Below, in pieces: positions 26,079 to 34,606 of a stretch of 64,000 nt of DNA; the stretch's first letter is position 1; every line of letters begins with the position of its first letter. A program made the translations under genes and the position numbers. The DNA is from a virus. Where the stretch lies: the IMG/VR virus record IMGVR_UViG_3300025128_005882, positions 1-64,000 of that record, one strand, 5' to 3'. A model generated the notes under the pieces. The model made no database searches. It was not told the origin of the DNA and saw nothing but the letters and a program-made list of their open reading frames with translations.

Positions 26079-27754
26079 TAAGATTGCATCCTTTGCTTCA
26101 TAGATTCCACTCTAATATTTTCCCAATGCATTCTTCTCTGATTGAGCTGAGAAAAATGATCGTATGCTATATCAAAGTTAAACGCCTGTCTAGTATTTCT
26201 GCCCTCAAAAGCTGCTGACTCCTCGTTAAAATACATGCCTCCGGTAGATGCGGTGGAAGTGTTGTAAATCAAGTCTCTTGTCAGTCTGGCTTCAAAGAAT
26301 GTATTTAAAAATCTGGGCTCTCTAAGCACCTCGACTATTAACCATTTTGCAACCTGCGATTGTGTCATTGTATTATAATCAACCTTTATCTTTGGAGCTG
26401 AAGGCTGAAGAAGTGGCTGAGATGCCCAAGTTTGTTCGATTGGCGGTATCTCTACGCTGTCAAAGTATGACTCCCAGACTTTGCCGCTTTTGTCCCACTG
26501 GTAAAACTCCTCAAAGTTACTGCGTGTATTGTCACTGTCGGCTTTTCTTTCGTCATCTGTTTTTGAGAAAAACTTAAGAAACTCTTTTGCTGTGTTTTCG
26601 TTGTCAGGCACTGCTCTAAAGCAACCCGTTTCAAGCTCTTTGTAGAGAGCTTTTGGTGGCAAAGGCGTGCCGCCCAGCTTTCTTATCACGCTCTCCATTG
26701 CTGAGTAATCTGTTGACATAACCGGAACACCGCAAGCCGCCGCTTCTACTTGAGGTAAACCAAAGCCTTCTGAATTTGCATACTGCACATACAGGTCAAA
26801 TAAATTAATGATGTCTGACAGCTGCTCGTAGGAAGCTCCAGACTTTACACTAGATAGCTCTGCGTTGAACTTCCTAGTATAAGGAGACTCAGTTACAGCT
26901 CCTCTAAAGATAGACACAAAAGGCATCCTTGTTTCTGGGCATATGTATGTAAATAGGACTTTGGAGGCTATACCGTGCTGATGAAGGAGTTCTGGCACGT
27001 CCCACCCTAAGTCTGGATAGCTAGTGTGGCAGTAAAGATAACAGTTCTTATCTTCACTTTTATCTAGAAACATTTTGAACGCTTCAAAGAGGTCAGGATA
27101 AAGCTTTCTCCTTTGGTTTCGCATCACAGTGCCTATGATCTTAGCGTTTGGATCTAGGTCATATTTTTCTCTAAGCTGTTTTTTGTCTTTTTGCTGATAG
27201 GCTGCGTGGGCAGAAGGAGGAGAGCTGCCAAGATAATTAATCTTTCCGCCAGACTGGTCGTCTAGTATGCCGCCGGCCCAGTCTGAGTATGTTAAACATG
27301 CGTCTGCAGATTGGTATGTGCTGATCCATTGTCTGGCTTGAGGGCGAGCATCTACGGTGGGCATGATACACCATTTAAAATATGGTCTATAAGGAGATCT
27401 CTCTGCAAAGTCAAGCATCCAAAAGTCTCTAATGTCACATACCACATCTGGTAGAAAATCAAGACACACCCTTTCAAACGCCCACTCACCGAACTGGTTA
27501 GTGGCTTTAGAGCCGTAGTCGTTTATTTCTTCTTGAGAAGATTTAGGCTCTGAGTTCATGTTAGGCATAGCGCCATAAAATTTCCAAGGTATTGAGTCGC
27601 CCCTTGCATCATTTAACTCGCCGTAGGCTGATAGCTCAGCAAGTTCGTATTTGCCTGTGCTGTGTAGGTATGTAAGTATCTCTCTATTGTATGTGGCATA
27701 TCCAGTATTTAAGAAAGTTGCTTCGCCACAAAAAAGTATACGTTTTTTTCTCAT
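26078..27754 (-). CDS. Large GT4 family glycosyltransferase with C-terminal extension
   Basis: A 558-residue protein. Residues 1-430 are a GT4 transferase: ILFCGEATFLNTGYATYNRE, KIIGTVMRNQRRKLYPDLFE and EGFGLPQVEAAACGVPVMST. A C-terminal extension of about 120 residues, rich in Arg, Asn and aromatic residues (RQAFNFDIAYDHFSQLNQRR), does not match a transferase domain I know and may bind an acceptor or partner. Its ATG directly abuts the SSB-like gene stop. Confidence 0.85.
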   Translation of the reverse strand: MRKKRILFCGEATFLNTGYATYNREILTYLHSTGKYELAELSAYGELNDARGDSIPWKFYGAMPNMNSEPKSSQEEINDYGSKATNQFGEWAFERVCLDFLPDVVCDIRDFWMLDFAERSPYRPYFKWCIMPTVDARPQARQWISTYQSADACLTYSDWAGGILDDQSGGKINYLGSSPPSAHAAYQQKDKKQLREKYDLDPNAKIIGTVMRNQRRKLYPDLFEAFKMFLDKSEDKNCYLYCHTSYPDLGWDVPELLHQHGIASKVLFTYICPETRMPFVSIFRGAVTESPYTRKFNAELSSVKSGASYEQLSDIINLFDLYVQYANSEGFGLPQVEAAACGVPVMSTDYSAMESVIRKLGGTPLPPKALYKELETGCFRAVPDNENTAKEFLKFFSKTDDERKADSDNTRSNFEEFYQWDKSGKVWESYFDSVEIPPIEQTWASQPLLQPSAPKIKVDYNTMTQSQVAKWLIVEVLREPRFLNTFFEARLTRDLIYNTSTASTGGMYFNEESAAFEGRNTRQAFNFDIAYDHFSQLNQRRMHWENIRVESMKQRMQS

Positions 27755-28069
27755 CTATTCTTCTTCTCCAATATTAGCAAAGTCAAACTCATTAATTCTA
27801 AATATAATGCCTTTTTCCCCTTTGCCGGGATTTCTAGCAGAAGCATGAACAGAAATCTTAGAGCCTTTTCTGGCAAACTTCTTGATTGTTTCTCCGCCCG
27901 TATGCCAAGCCTCACAATTTAAGAAGGTAGGTATTCTACTTTTTTCTCCTGTGCTCTTTGTTTTTCTGTAAGTGTAGGTTATCAAAGTGAATTCTACCAA
28001 GCTAACTCCGTTTACATTGGAGAGCTTGGGATCTTCAGATAGATATCCAGTAAAAGAACAGATGTTCAT
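27755..28069 (-). CDS. OB-fold ssDNA-binding protein (SSB-like)
   Basis: A 104-residue SSB-like protein. It starts MNICSFTGYLSEDPKLSNVNG, has VEFTLITYTYRKTKSTGE, then FLNCEAWHTGGETIKKF and KGSKISVHASARNPG, which follow the strand order of bacterial SSB. It ends in three glutamates but lacks the usual DDDIPF-type tip. It is the second OB-fold gene in the window (the other at 60253). Its neighbours are a transferase and a methyltransferase, so a dedicated replication role is inferred from sequence only. Confidence 0.8.
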   Translation of the reverse strand: MNICSFTGYLSEDPKLSNVNGVSLVEFTLITYTYRKTKSTGEKSRIPTFLNCEAWHTGGETIKKFARKGSKISVHASARNPGKGEKGIIFRINEFDFANIGEEE

Positions 28070-28087
28070 ATTTTGTATCCTTTTTGT

Positions 28088-28741
28088 TTATTCAAAAGTT
28101 ATATTAATAACTTCGTTGCAATCTATGTCTTCTTCTTTGTGGTGTTTATACTTTTCGTAAAGGTCTTCACTTACCCACCAATCTTCTATTCTTCCATATC
28201 CATTCAGCACAACATCTGCCCACAAAATGCTGTACCCATAACTAGCCAGTGTTTCACGATATTTTTTATACTCGTCGGCTATTCTCTTGCGGCGGTCTGG
28301 ATAATCTTTTGTAAATGGGCAGTGTTCAGTGGATTGATATAAATTGTGTTCTAAAGTAAGAACTTTAAACTTGTACTTAGACCAATCAAATTCATTGAAT
28401 ACTTTCCACTGTGCATCATCTACGTCTAAAGATATATAATCTATGTTTTCTGGACACCCAATAGATTCTAGAAACTCATTTATGTTGACTTTCAAAAGAT
28501 CTTCGCAGTATACAGTATCTGGTCTTGACTCCTTGACTGCGTTATACCATGCTCTATCATAATCTATCGCTATGCCACCCCACTGTCTATACTCCTCGAA
28601 AAAGTAAGTATTGCTAAAATGGCCAGCGAATAGTGGCGGCAGACCTCCTGTTCCAGCGCCTATGTCTAGGAAAAATCCTTCATCTTTATTCAACAGCTTA
28701 TCGACAAAAACATCTTGTCTTACTTGTGAATTATATAGCAC
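28088..28741 (-). CDS. FkbM-like SAM-dependent methyltransferase
   Basis: A 217-residue protein with a GTG start at 28741 (GGAG and AGG lie just upstream). SAM motif I is FFLDIGAGTGGLPPL, then GGIAIDYDRAWYNAV, DTVYCEDLLKVNINEFL and YISLDVDDAQWKVF, as in FkbM-family methyltransferases. These methylate sugars, lipids or polyketides. It lies between polymerase and glycan genes, so O-methylation of a sugar is the simplest guess. No membrane segment. Confidence 0.8.
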   Translation of the reverse strand: MLYNSQVRQDVFVDKLLNKDEGFFLDIGAGTGGLPPLFAGHFSNTYFFEEYRQWGGIAIDYDRAWYNAVKESRPDTVYCEDLLKVNINEFLESIGCPENIDYISLDVDDAQWKVFNEFDWSKYKFKVLTLEHNLYQSTEHCPFTKDYPDRRKRIADEYKKYRETLASYGYSILWADVVLNGYGRIEDWWVSEDLYEKYKHHKEEDIDCNEVINITFE

Positions 28742-28791
28742 GTCCTATCTCCATATTTATATATTACCCAATACATGCGAGTAAAAACACA

Positions 28792-30363
28792 CTAAATCTC
28801 AAAAATATTACTAACAATAAAAGAATTATCTTGTTCTGATACACTACCCGAGAATAGTAGATTATTACCCTCATATAACTGGTACTGAAATTTATCTCTA
28901 CATTCTGGGAATACAATTACACTATCTAAGGAACATGTTTCGTCTTCTATAGTTAAGAATGACATATACTTACCTTTTGACTTGCCCTTCTTTATCTTAT
29001 AGTCAGACACTCTTTTTATATTGCCGGCGAGCATTAAGCTCTTGCCCTTCTTTCCCTCCAGCACTTCTTTGCAGGTACTGTTCGCGCCTGATGTGTCGGC
29101 AGTCTCTACCTTAGACATGCTAATTGGACAGCCAAGATACTTAACTTCTTGACCTATGACCCAAGATGGATCGTCTGAAAGGTCATACGGAGGATTATTC
29201 AAGAAATATATCTCATTCTGTATTAGCTGACTTCGTTCTATCTTGCTAGTACCTCCACCTTCTTTCTTCGTTGGCGCGAGGTCTATAAGGCATTTCTCTA
29301 GCGTCGTCCATCTTTTCTTAGGATAGTTTTCTACGACCCACCTAAGCTCTGCGGCTGTCAAAGACCTGAATATTTCGTATTGATATAGTGCTTCATTTCT
29401 TGTAATTCTATCTCTAAAGCCACGAAAAAACCCTACTGACGCTAACGCTTTGAACGCAGTTGAATTTATCTTCTTTGACATATATACCAATACGTCCATC
29501 CACTTTAAATTTTCTGCATCCTTGCCTAGCTCATCAAGCAACTCGTCTACAGCAAGCAGAACTTTGTCCCCAGTTTTACCAGTCAGCGACTTAATGTCTT
29601 TTACGCCAAAGTATAGATTGCCTTTTCTCATGCAAAACTTTTCTGAGAAGTTAGATATATTTGGTGTCTTGGTTTCTATGTTGAATAGCTTAGCGTCACT
29701 AACCAGCTCATATATCTCTTCGTGGGGATCTTGCTTTTCACCCGCATGGTACAGATAGGACAGGAAGAACTCCTGCGTATTGTTGGCCTTGTGAAACGCG
29801 CTCCAATATGAACACATAGCATATGCTACAGCATGAGACTTGTTGAAAGAGTACCTGCTAGACTTCTCAATCCAGCTAAATATTTCGTCCGCTGTTGCTT
29901 CATCAACTGTACCTAGCTTCTTGCAACCCTTCACGAAATCCTTCTTGACTTTTGCCATCAAGTCGGCCTTCTTTTTACCAATAGCTTTTCTGAGGACGTC
30001 AGCTTCTTTTAGGTCAAACCCAGCCAGATTTTGTGCGATCCTCATGGACTGCTCTTGGTAGACTAAAACGCCGTATGTGGGTTTCAGAACATCCTTCAGC
30101 GATTCGTGTAGATAGCTAACCTCTTCTACGCCATGTTTTCTGTCAATGTATCTCTGCGTCATTGACTTACCGTCAGAAATCGCTTTCAGACATCCCGGCC
30201 TGATAAGAGCAACAAGAGCTGCAAGTTCTTCTATGTTGCTTGGCTTTAGCTTCTTAGACCAAGACTTACCAAGATTGCTTTCAAGCTGGAAGACACCTTT
30301 AGTTTTGCCTTCATGAAACAGCTCCCAAGTTTTCTCACACTTGTAGTTAATTTCTCTAGACAT
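28792..30363 (-). CDS. dnaE: DNA polymerase III alpha subunit, C-terminal part (split gene)
   Basis: A 523-residue protein matching the C-terminal half of DnaE. GVFQLES near residue 27 and LVALIRPG, VLVYQEQSMRIAQNLAGF, VLRKAIGKKK, RYSFNKSHAVAYA are typical finger-domain segments, and the end carries an OB-fold (LMLAGNIKRVSDYKIKKG ... FLTIEDET). A start at 30363 gives the usual 8-base overlap with the exonuclease stop, while the in-frame ATG at 30393 would overlap more. The palm catalytic aspartates are not here but in the partner gene at 31023-32657, so the two chains must assemble. Confidence 0.92.
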   Translation of the reverse strand: MSREINYKCEKTWELFHEGKTKGVFQLESNLGKSWSKKLKPSNIEELAALVALIRPGCLKAISDGKSMTQRYIDRKHGVEEVSYLHESLKDVLKPTYGVLVYQEQSMRIAQNLAGFDLKEADVLRKAIGKKKADLMAKVKKDFVKGCKKLGTVDEATADEIFSWIEKSSRYSFNKSHAVAYAMCSYWSAFHKANNTQEFFLSYLYHAGEKQDPHEEIYELVSDAKLFNIETKTPNISNFSEKFCMRKGNLYFGVKDIKSLTGKTGDKVLLAVDELLDELGKDAENLKWMDVLVYMSKKINSTAFKALASVGFFRGFRDRITRNEALYQYEIFRSLTAAELRWVVENYPKKRWTTLEKCLIDLAPTKKEGGGTSKIERSQLIQNEIYFLNNPPYDLSDDPSWVIGQEVKYLGCPISMSKVETADTSGANSTCKEVLEGKKGKSLMLAGNIKRVSDYKIKKGKSKGKYMSFLTIEDETCSLDSVIVFPECRDKFQYQLYEGNNLLFSGSVSEQDNSFIVSNIFEI

Positions 30364-31033
30364 ATAGTTCGCCGTCTGCAAATGCTTTATCAATAGTCAA
30401 GTTTCTATATACAGCTCTATGTGTCTTCATGAATTTAATCATGATATTGGCTGTATCTTTAACGTCTTGCAGTGCATCGTGAGCATTTTCTTTGCTAAGA
30501 CCCATTCTATCTCTCAATGAATCCATGCTAATAGACTTTATTGATGGGTCTCCTTCTGTCCACATAAACATATTATCCATCATGTCTACTTTATAGATCT
30601 TATTAAAAAGCTTTTGCTGCTGTCTTTCTTTGTCGTATGGGCCGTATGCTTTACATAGTCTATCTACGATAATCATATCAAACCCAATGATATTAAACCC
30701 AGCTGGGATTGGAGCAAAGAACTGCGTCCCCTTCCAGTTGTGCTGATTGACAAAATCACAGAACTTTTTCCATACAGTTTTTGGTAGTGGAGCTTTCGCT
30801 AGATCTTCTCTATTCTTACCAGTGATGCGAAGCGCTTCATCCTCTAATGGATCGAAGCCCATTTCAATAGCTTTTTCGTCGTCCAAGACTGGTCGAATCT
30901 CGCTATTAAAAGTACCTTTCAGCTTAAAGTTCCTGCCGTCTAGCGCCAGCGCCGCAATCTGAGTGGGCTGCGTCTTGCGTGGGTTTCTACTTCCAGTTTC
31001 AAAGTCAAATACGATATAGTCTCTAATTGCCAT
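30356..31033 (-). CDS. DnaQ-like DEDDh 3'-5' exonuclease
   Basis: A 225-residue proofreading-type exonuclease. The DEDDh residues are visible: D10 and E12 in FDFETGS, D119 in FNIIGFD, and H185/D190 in NAHDALQDVKDT. Its gene lies between the two halves of the split polymerase alpha subunit, with an 11-base overlap to the N-terminal half and 8 bases to the C-terminal half, so stoichiometric expression is likely. In bacteria this subunit (epsilon) binds alpha; here an alpha-epsilon complex of three chains is the natural inference. Confidence 0.9.
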   Translation of the reverse strand: MAIRDYIVFDFETGSRNPRKTQPTQIAALALDGRNFKLKGTFNSEIRPVLDDEKAIEMGFDPLEDEALRITGKNREDLAKAPLPKTVWKKFCDFVNQHNWKGTQFFAPIPAGFNIIGFDMIIVDRLCKAYGPYDKERQQQKLFNKIYKVDMMDNMFMWTEGDPSIKSISMDSLRDRMGLSKENAHDALQDVKDTANIMIKFMKTHRAVYRNLTIDKAFADGELYV

Positions 31034-32657
31034 CTAATACTTCCTCAATTTTCATAATCTTATCTAGTAAGTTAATTCCTAGTACGTCAAACTTTACGTG
31101 GCCTAGAGCTTCAAGATCAGCCATTTCTAGCCCTGCAATCTTTTCGCCTCCACTCCTTTGGTCTACCATTGGGCAAACCTCGTGTAATCTATCTGAAGAT
31201 ATAACAACGCCAGCGGCGTGCTTACCTTGGGTTTTGAATGTGCCTTCTAAACTAATTGCCTGATCAAAATAATCTGCGTAGTCTCCTTCAAGGTAGCCAG
31301 AGTCGTTCACAAAGCAATAGTCTCGCAACTCTTCTGAGTTATTAATAAGAGCAAATCTAATGATAGAACGATCTTCCTCGTCCATAGCTTGTAGTTGGTC
31401 GGATACGTCGGCTTCGTTAGGTATGCACTTTGATATTACATTCATTTCGCCAAACGAACACGCCTCGTTGATGCGTAATACTTCTTTCAGTGCGCTCCTA
31501 CCTTGCAGTCTACCAAACGTGAGCATCTGACTCACATTATCTTTGCCATATTTGCTTTTAAGGTAGTCAATAATTTCATCTCTTTTCCTGCCGGGAACGT
31601 CGATGTCAATATCAGGTAGTGATACGTGGCCTCCTGTGTTTCTACCGGCGTTATAGAATCGCTCAAATAGCAGGTCATACTCGATTGGGTCGATCTTGGT
31701 GATACCAATTAGATATGAAATCAAGCAACCCGCCGCAGATCCTCTTCCCGGCCCTGATAGCCAACCAGAGTCGTTTACGAAATTAATAATATCTCTAACA
31801 ATTAAGAAGTATCCAAATAGATGAGCGTCGTTGATAACATCGAATTCCGTCTTGAATCTATCCAGATACTTTTGTTTCATGTCTTCTTCAGCAACCTTCC
31901 CAGTTTTTATAAGAAGGTCTCTCCAGCCCTCACGACATAGCTGTTTTAGATAATCTTCTTCAGACTCGCCTGTTGGTGTGGGAAACTCAGGCAACATTGG
32001 AGAACTAAGAATGTCATACTCCTCGCATTTGTCTACAATTTGTTTAACATTCATATCCAAGTCCTCAGTCAGTATTTCACATACTTCTGTAGAGTCAGGA
32101 AGATAGAAGGTGTTTTGCTCAAAGAATTCTCTATTATCAAAATCTTCGTGCTTCGATAACAGTTTATTTATCTTAGGTACTGTCGTCTTCATTTTAGAAC
32201 ATAGTAGTATTCTATGCAGAGGTGCGTCCTCTTTATTTGTGTAATATGTTTCCATGAGTGCTGGCGTTCGTTTGTAGAAGTCCTCGCCCTTGATTGGCGA
32301 GTAGCCAGCTTTGTCTGCCACAGATATGAGGTTGCCTTTTGATGTGACCTTTAGCAAAAACTTTTTATCATAGTTGCCTTCTTCGTCTAGCGAGGACACA
32401 AGTTTAATTAGATCTAGCCATCCGTCTTTGTTTTTGGCGAATAGCGTGAATGTGTCGAACGTGCAGCCAATGATTGGCTTAATGCCGTTGCTTTTGCAGG
32501 CCATAAAGAAGCTGACTGCGCCTGAGATAGATTTATAATCAGCGATGCCACAAGCTTTGTAGCCGTTAGCCTTGCATTTCTCTGCTAACTGCTGTGGCTT
32601 TGAATATCCTTTTAGCAAGCTGTAGTGCGTATAGTTGCACAGTGGAGCCCATTCCAT
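31023..32657 (-). CDS. dnaE: DNA polymerase III alpha subunit, N-terminal part with PHP and palm (split gene)
   Basis: A 544-residue protein. A PHP-like domain (residues 1-100; NYTHYSLL, GIADYKSISG, KPIIGCTF) has lost one His of the metal motif (N8 in place of H), so its metal site is probably impaired. The palm follows: GPGRGSAAG (302-310), D349 and D351 in PDIDID, and D524 in GHVKFDVLGI. The chain ends about 12 residues after that, and the fingers and OB domains are encoded at 28792-30363. A structured leader and AT-rich promoter lie upstream at 32699-32769. Confidence 0.92.
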   Translation of the reverse strand: MEWAPLCNYTHYSLLKGYSKPQQLAEKCKANGYKACGIADYKSISGAVSFFMACKSNGIKPIIGCTFDTFTLFAKNKDGWLDLIKLVSSLDEEGNYDKKFLLKVTSKGNLISVADKAGYSPIKGEDFYKRTPALMETYYTNKEDAPLHRILLCSKMKTTVPKINKLLSKHEDFDNREFFEQNTFYLPDSTEVCEILTEDLDMNVKQIVDKCEEYDILSSPMLPEFPTPTGESEEDYLKQLCREGWRDLLIKTGKVAEEDMKQKYLDRFKTEFDVINDAHLFGYFLIVRDIINFVNDSGWLSGPGRGSAAGCLISYLIGITKIDPIEYDLLFERFYNAGRNTGGHVSLPDIDIDVPGRKRDEIIDYLKSKYGKDNVSQMLTFGRLQGRSALKEVLRINEACSFGEMNVISKCIPNEADVSDQLQAMDEEDRSIIRFALINNSEELRDYCFVNDSGYLEGDYADYFDQAISLEGTFKTQGKHAAGVVISSDRLHEVCPMVDQRSGGEKIAGLEMADLEALGHVKFDVLGINLLDKIMKIEEVLDGN

Positions 32658-32698
32658 AGTAAATCCTCAATATAAATTTCAATGTTAAAAACTTGGCA

Positions 32699-32750
32699 AC
32701 GGGACGAAGTCGTGAATCTAAAATGAATTAGATGACTAGCTGAATCCCGT
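32699..32750 (-). repeat. 52-nt structured element, copy 1 (in the dnaE leader)
   Basis: Palindromic architecture 7-10-6-6-6-10-7: outer stem ACGGGA/TCCCGT, a 10-nt internal segment on each side ending TGA, inner stem ATCTAA/TTAGAT and the hexaloop AATGAA (plus-strand reading). The outer stem can extend into GGC/GCC with one bulge. The same spacing occurs at 59911 and 63010. It lies between the AT-rich promoter at 32764 and the dnaE start at 32657, so it is transcribed in the leader. Confidence 0.75.
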
Positions 32751-32763
32751 GCCTCGTTATTAT

Positions 32764-32769
32764 ATTATA
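32764..32769 (-). promoter_or_regulatory. Possible promoter, TATAAT -10 box, for the split polymerase genes
   Basis: TATAAT is followed by ATAATAACG; no -35 box is obvious upstream. It resembles the -10-only motifs at 3309 and 61211, and it precedes the structured leader and the dnaE genes. Weak call. Confidence 0.35.
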
Positions 32770-32791
32770 GTCAAATCAAGCGTATAAAACA

Positions 32792-33097
32792 CTAGTTTCC
32801 AAGATATTCTATGGTTTTTATAGCACTGTCTTTCATTTGCTCTTTCATATCTTCGCAAGCTGGACACATTTCCTGCTGCATAGGCATATGTACTCCAAGG
32901 CGATGATGTGTTAGGAATATAGCCTTTAGTATGTGAGTGTCTCTAGATCTGCTTTCCTGTATTAGCGTCTGGAGCGCAGGGTCTGAGGCCAAGATAATAT
33001 CAGGCTCATGTAGTTCTTTGTACATCCAGCCATTAAAACCTAAACTTACTAAATTGATAAATACGAGTACATAAACAGCATTCTTGAAGAAATTCAT
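32792..33097 (-). CDS. Small membrane-anchored CxxC protein
   Basis: A 101-residue protein with an N-terminal transmembrane helix (residues 7-26, VYVLVFINLVSLGF), then a soluble tail with several His (TDTHILKAIFLTHH, GVHM) and a CPAC motif at 78-81. The N-in or N-out topology cannot be judged, but short Lys-containing N-terminus favours N-in with the CxxC facing outside. It might bind a metal or act in thiol chemistry in the envelope. It sits just downstream of DUF1501-A with an AAGGTG ribosome site, so it probably belongs to that envelope module. Confidence 0.65.
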   Translation of the reverse strand: MNFFKNAVYVLVFINLVSLGFNGWMYKELHEPDIILASDPALQTLIQESRSRDTHILKAIFLTHHRLGVHMPMQQEMCPACEDMKEQMKDSAIKTIEYLGN

Positions 33098-33106
33098 TTT
33101 TACACC

Positions 33107-34318
33107 TTAAGAAAATAGATCAGTAATCACTTTTCCTGAATTAGCTATTTTCATGGGTCTTCCGCTTTTGCTCGTAAATGTAGTGGTCAAGGATATACCA
33201 AGAGCTTTACATACAGATGCCATAATGTCTTGCGAACTATGGGGCTCTGTTTCAACTCGCGTGCCGTCTGAGTTGGTTTCACCGATGGCAATTCCACCGT
33301 TCATGCCAGCTCCTCCAACAGCGACGCTCCAGCTTCGTGCCCAGTGGTCACGGCCAGCGTTTTGGTTGATACGAGGTGTGCGACTAAATTCACCCATCCA
33401 GATTATAGCTGTATCCTCCAATAACCCTCTTTGCTCTAAATCCTCAACTAATGCGCTCATGCCTTTGTCTAACATGGGCAACTTATTGTCTCTTAATGTT
33501 GGGAATATATTCTGGTGATTATCCCAGCCTCCCAAATTGACTTCTATAAATGGGACTCCAACCTCAACAAGCCGTCTAGCCATTAAGCATGACTTGCCGA
33601 AGTTGTTGTCTCCATATCTATCTTTAACCGCCTCGGGTTCACCTGCCACTTTGAACGCTTCCATTTGTTCACTAGTCAGCAAATTGAACGCTTGCCTGAG
33701 TACGTCTCTGTGGTCGCTAGCTATTGAGCCTCTCTTTTGATTTATAAAACCATTTTCTATAACATCTAAAGCATAGGCTCTTTGAAAGAACCTTTGGTCT
33801 GGTTTGACATCTAGGTTACGAACTTGGCCATTGCTGTTAACTACAAACGGCGCATGATTCATACCTAGAAAACCAGCTCCAATACTTCCTCCACCTACAG
33901 AAACAAACTGCGGAATTTCTAGATTTTCTCGTCTTAGCTGATGCGATAAAACGGCACCATAGCTAGGATGCTCAATACTTGGGTTGGGAACATATCCAGT
34001 GTGCATGTAATATCGCCCACGCATGTGGTCAGCTTCACGAGTACTCATGGATCGGACAATGGCCATGTGATGCATTTGCTTTGCCATCAAAGGCATATGT
34101 TCGCAAATCTCCACATCTCCCGTTGTGGATATTGGTCTAAATGGCCCGCCTGTCGGCGCTTCTGGCTTTAAGTCCCAAATATCCATGGTCGAAGGGCCAC
34201 CACCCATCCATAATAATATAGCTGATTTATTTTTTTTCCTCAGCTCGTCAGCGTTTGCGCTTAATAGTTCTACGAGGGGAAGTGAAGAAAATCCTGCTAA
34301 AAAACTTCGTCTATTCAT
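33107..34318 (-). CDS. DUF1501 protein A with Tat-type leader
   Basis: A 403-residue DUF1501 protein (alkaline phosphatase/sulfatase superfamily clan). It begins MNRRSFLAGF, a twin-arginine leader, so it is probably exported folded. Landmarks are LLWMGGGPSTMDIWD (37-49), HMRGRYYMHTGY near 98, GGWDNH (263-268), GEFSRTP (309-315) and AGRDHW (321-326), and a GRP...GKVITD end shared with its paralogs. Function of the family is unknown; a hydrolase of phosphate or sulfate esters is inferred from the fold. A ribosome site AAGGA precedes the ATG. Tandem hairpins precede it at 34342-34427. Confidence 0.88.
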   Translation of the reverse strand: MNRRSFLAGFSSLPLVELLSANADELRKKNKSAILLWMGGGPSTMDIWDLKPEAPTGGPFRPISTTGDVEICEHMPLMAKQMHHMAIVRSMSTREADHMRGRYYMHTGYVPNPSIEHPSYGAVLSHQLRRENLEIPQFVSVGGGSIGAGFLGMNHAPFVVNSNGQVRNLDVKPDQRFFQRAYALDVIENGFINQKRGSIASDHRDVLRQAFNLLTSEQMEAFKVAGEPEAVKDRYGDNNFGKSCLMARRLVEVGVPFIEVNLGGWDNHQNIFPTLRDNKLPMLDKGMSALVEDLEQRGLLEDTAIIWMGEFSRTPRINQNAGRDHWARSWSVAVGGAGMNGGIAIGETNSDGTRVETEPHSSQDIMASVCKALGISLTTTFTSKSGRPMKIANSGKVITDLFS

Positions 34319-34341
34319 AATATTATTCCTTTACTTAGTAA

Positions 34342-34427
34342 GGCTTGAGCGCCCGATAAAATCCTTCTCAGCGAACGCCCAAGCCAATTTCGATGCTAGC
34401 TCTCGCCGCTCGGTCGAGATCGAAATT
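34342..34427. other. Two tandem hairpins between the lipoprotein and DUF1501-A genes
   Basis: Hairpin 1 pairs GGCTTGAGCG at 34342-34351 with CGCCCAAGCC at 34376-34385 (one mismatch). Hairpin 2 pairs AATTTCGAT at 34386-34394 with ATCGAAATT at 34419-34427, perfect over 9 bp. Neither is followed by a T-run, so a terminator is unlikely on either strand. In the leader of DUF1501-A they may act as an RNA stability or processing element. Confidence 0.6.
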
Positions 34428-34593
34428 AACTAATACAATTTTCACATTTGCAGATGTCAATGTCACAAATGCAATCCGTCTCTACACAAGGACAACCGTC
34501 TGCGCACAAAGCACAGGCGACAGGCTTATCACCCTGACAACCAAGTGTCATCATAAGTCCAAAAACAAAAATAAAACTAAGTAGTGTCTTCAT
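34426..34593 (-). CDS. Cysteine-rich lipoprotein, metallothionein-like
   Basis: A 55-residue protein from the ATG at 34593, which has a strong GGGGG-rich ribosome site; a longer frame upstream overlaps the neighbour and is not needed. Residues 1-18 form a signal peptide (KTLLSFIFVFGLMMTLG) with Cys19 as the lipid-modified residue, although the -3 position is Thr rather than Leu. Nine further Cys follow in the 36-residue mature part (27, 30, 34, 36, 41, 43, 48, 50, 53), in CxxC, CxC and CxCxC spacing, with acidic residues between. That spacing suggests metal binding. Its neighbours on both sides are the DUF1501 module, so an envelope metal-storage or delivery role is possible. Confidence 0.65.
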   Translation of the reverse strand: MKTLLSFIFVFGLMMTLGCQGDKPVACALCADGCPCVETDCICDIDICKCENCIS

Positions 34594-34606
34594 CTGGATC
34601 ACCCCC

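Noticed and set aside
28754-28761. TATAAATA, identical to the T4 late-promoter consensus, upstream of the FkbM-like gene
   Set aside because: Only about 13 bases separate it from the GTG start and ribosome site, so an mRNA from it would lack the site; likely chance in AT-rich sequence.
28792-32657. Split dnaE as a sequencing frameshift
   Set aside because: A complete DEDDh exonuclease gene lies between the halves, with overlaps at both ends, so a single-base error cannot join them.
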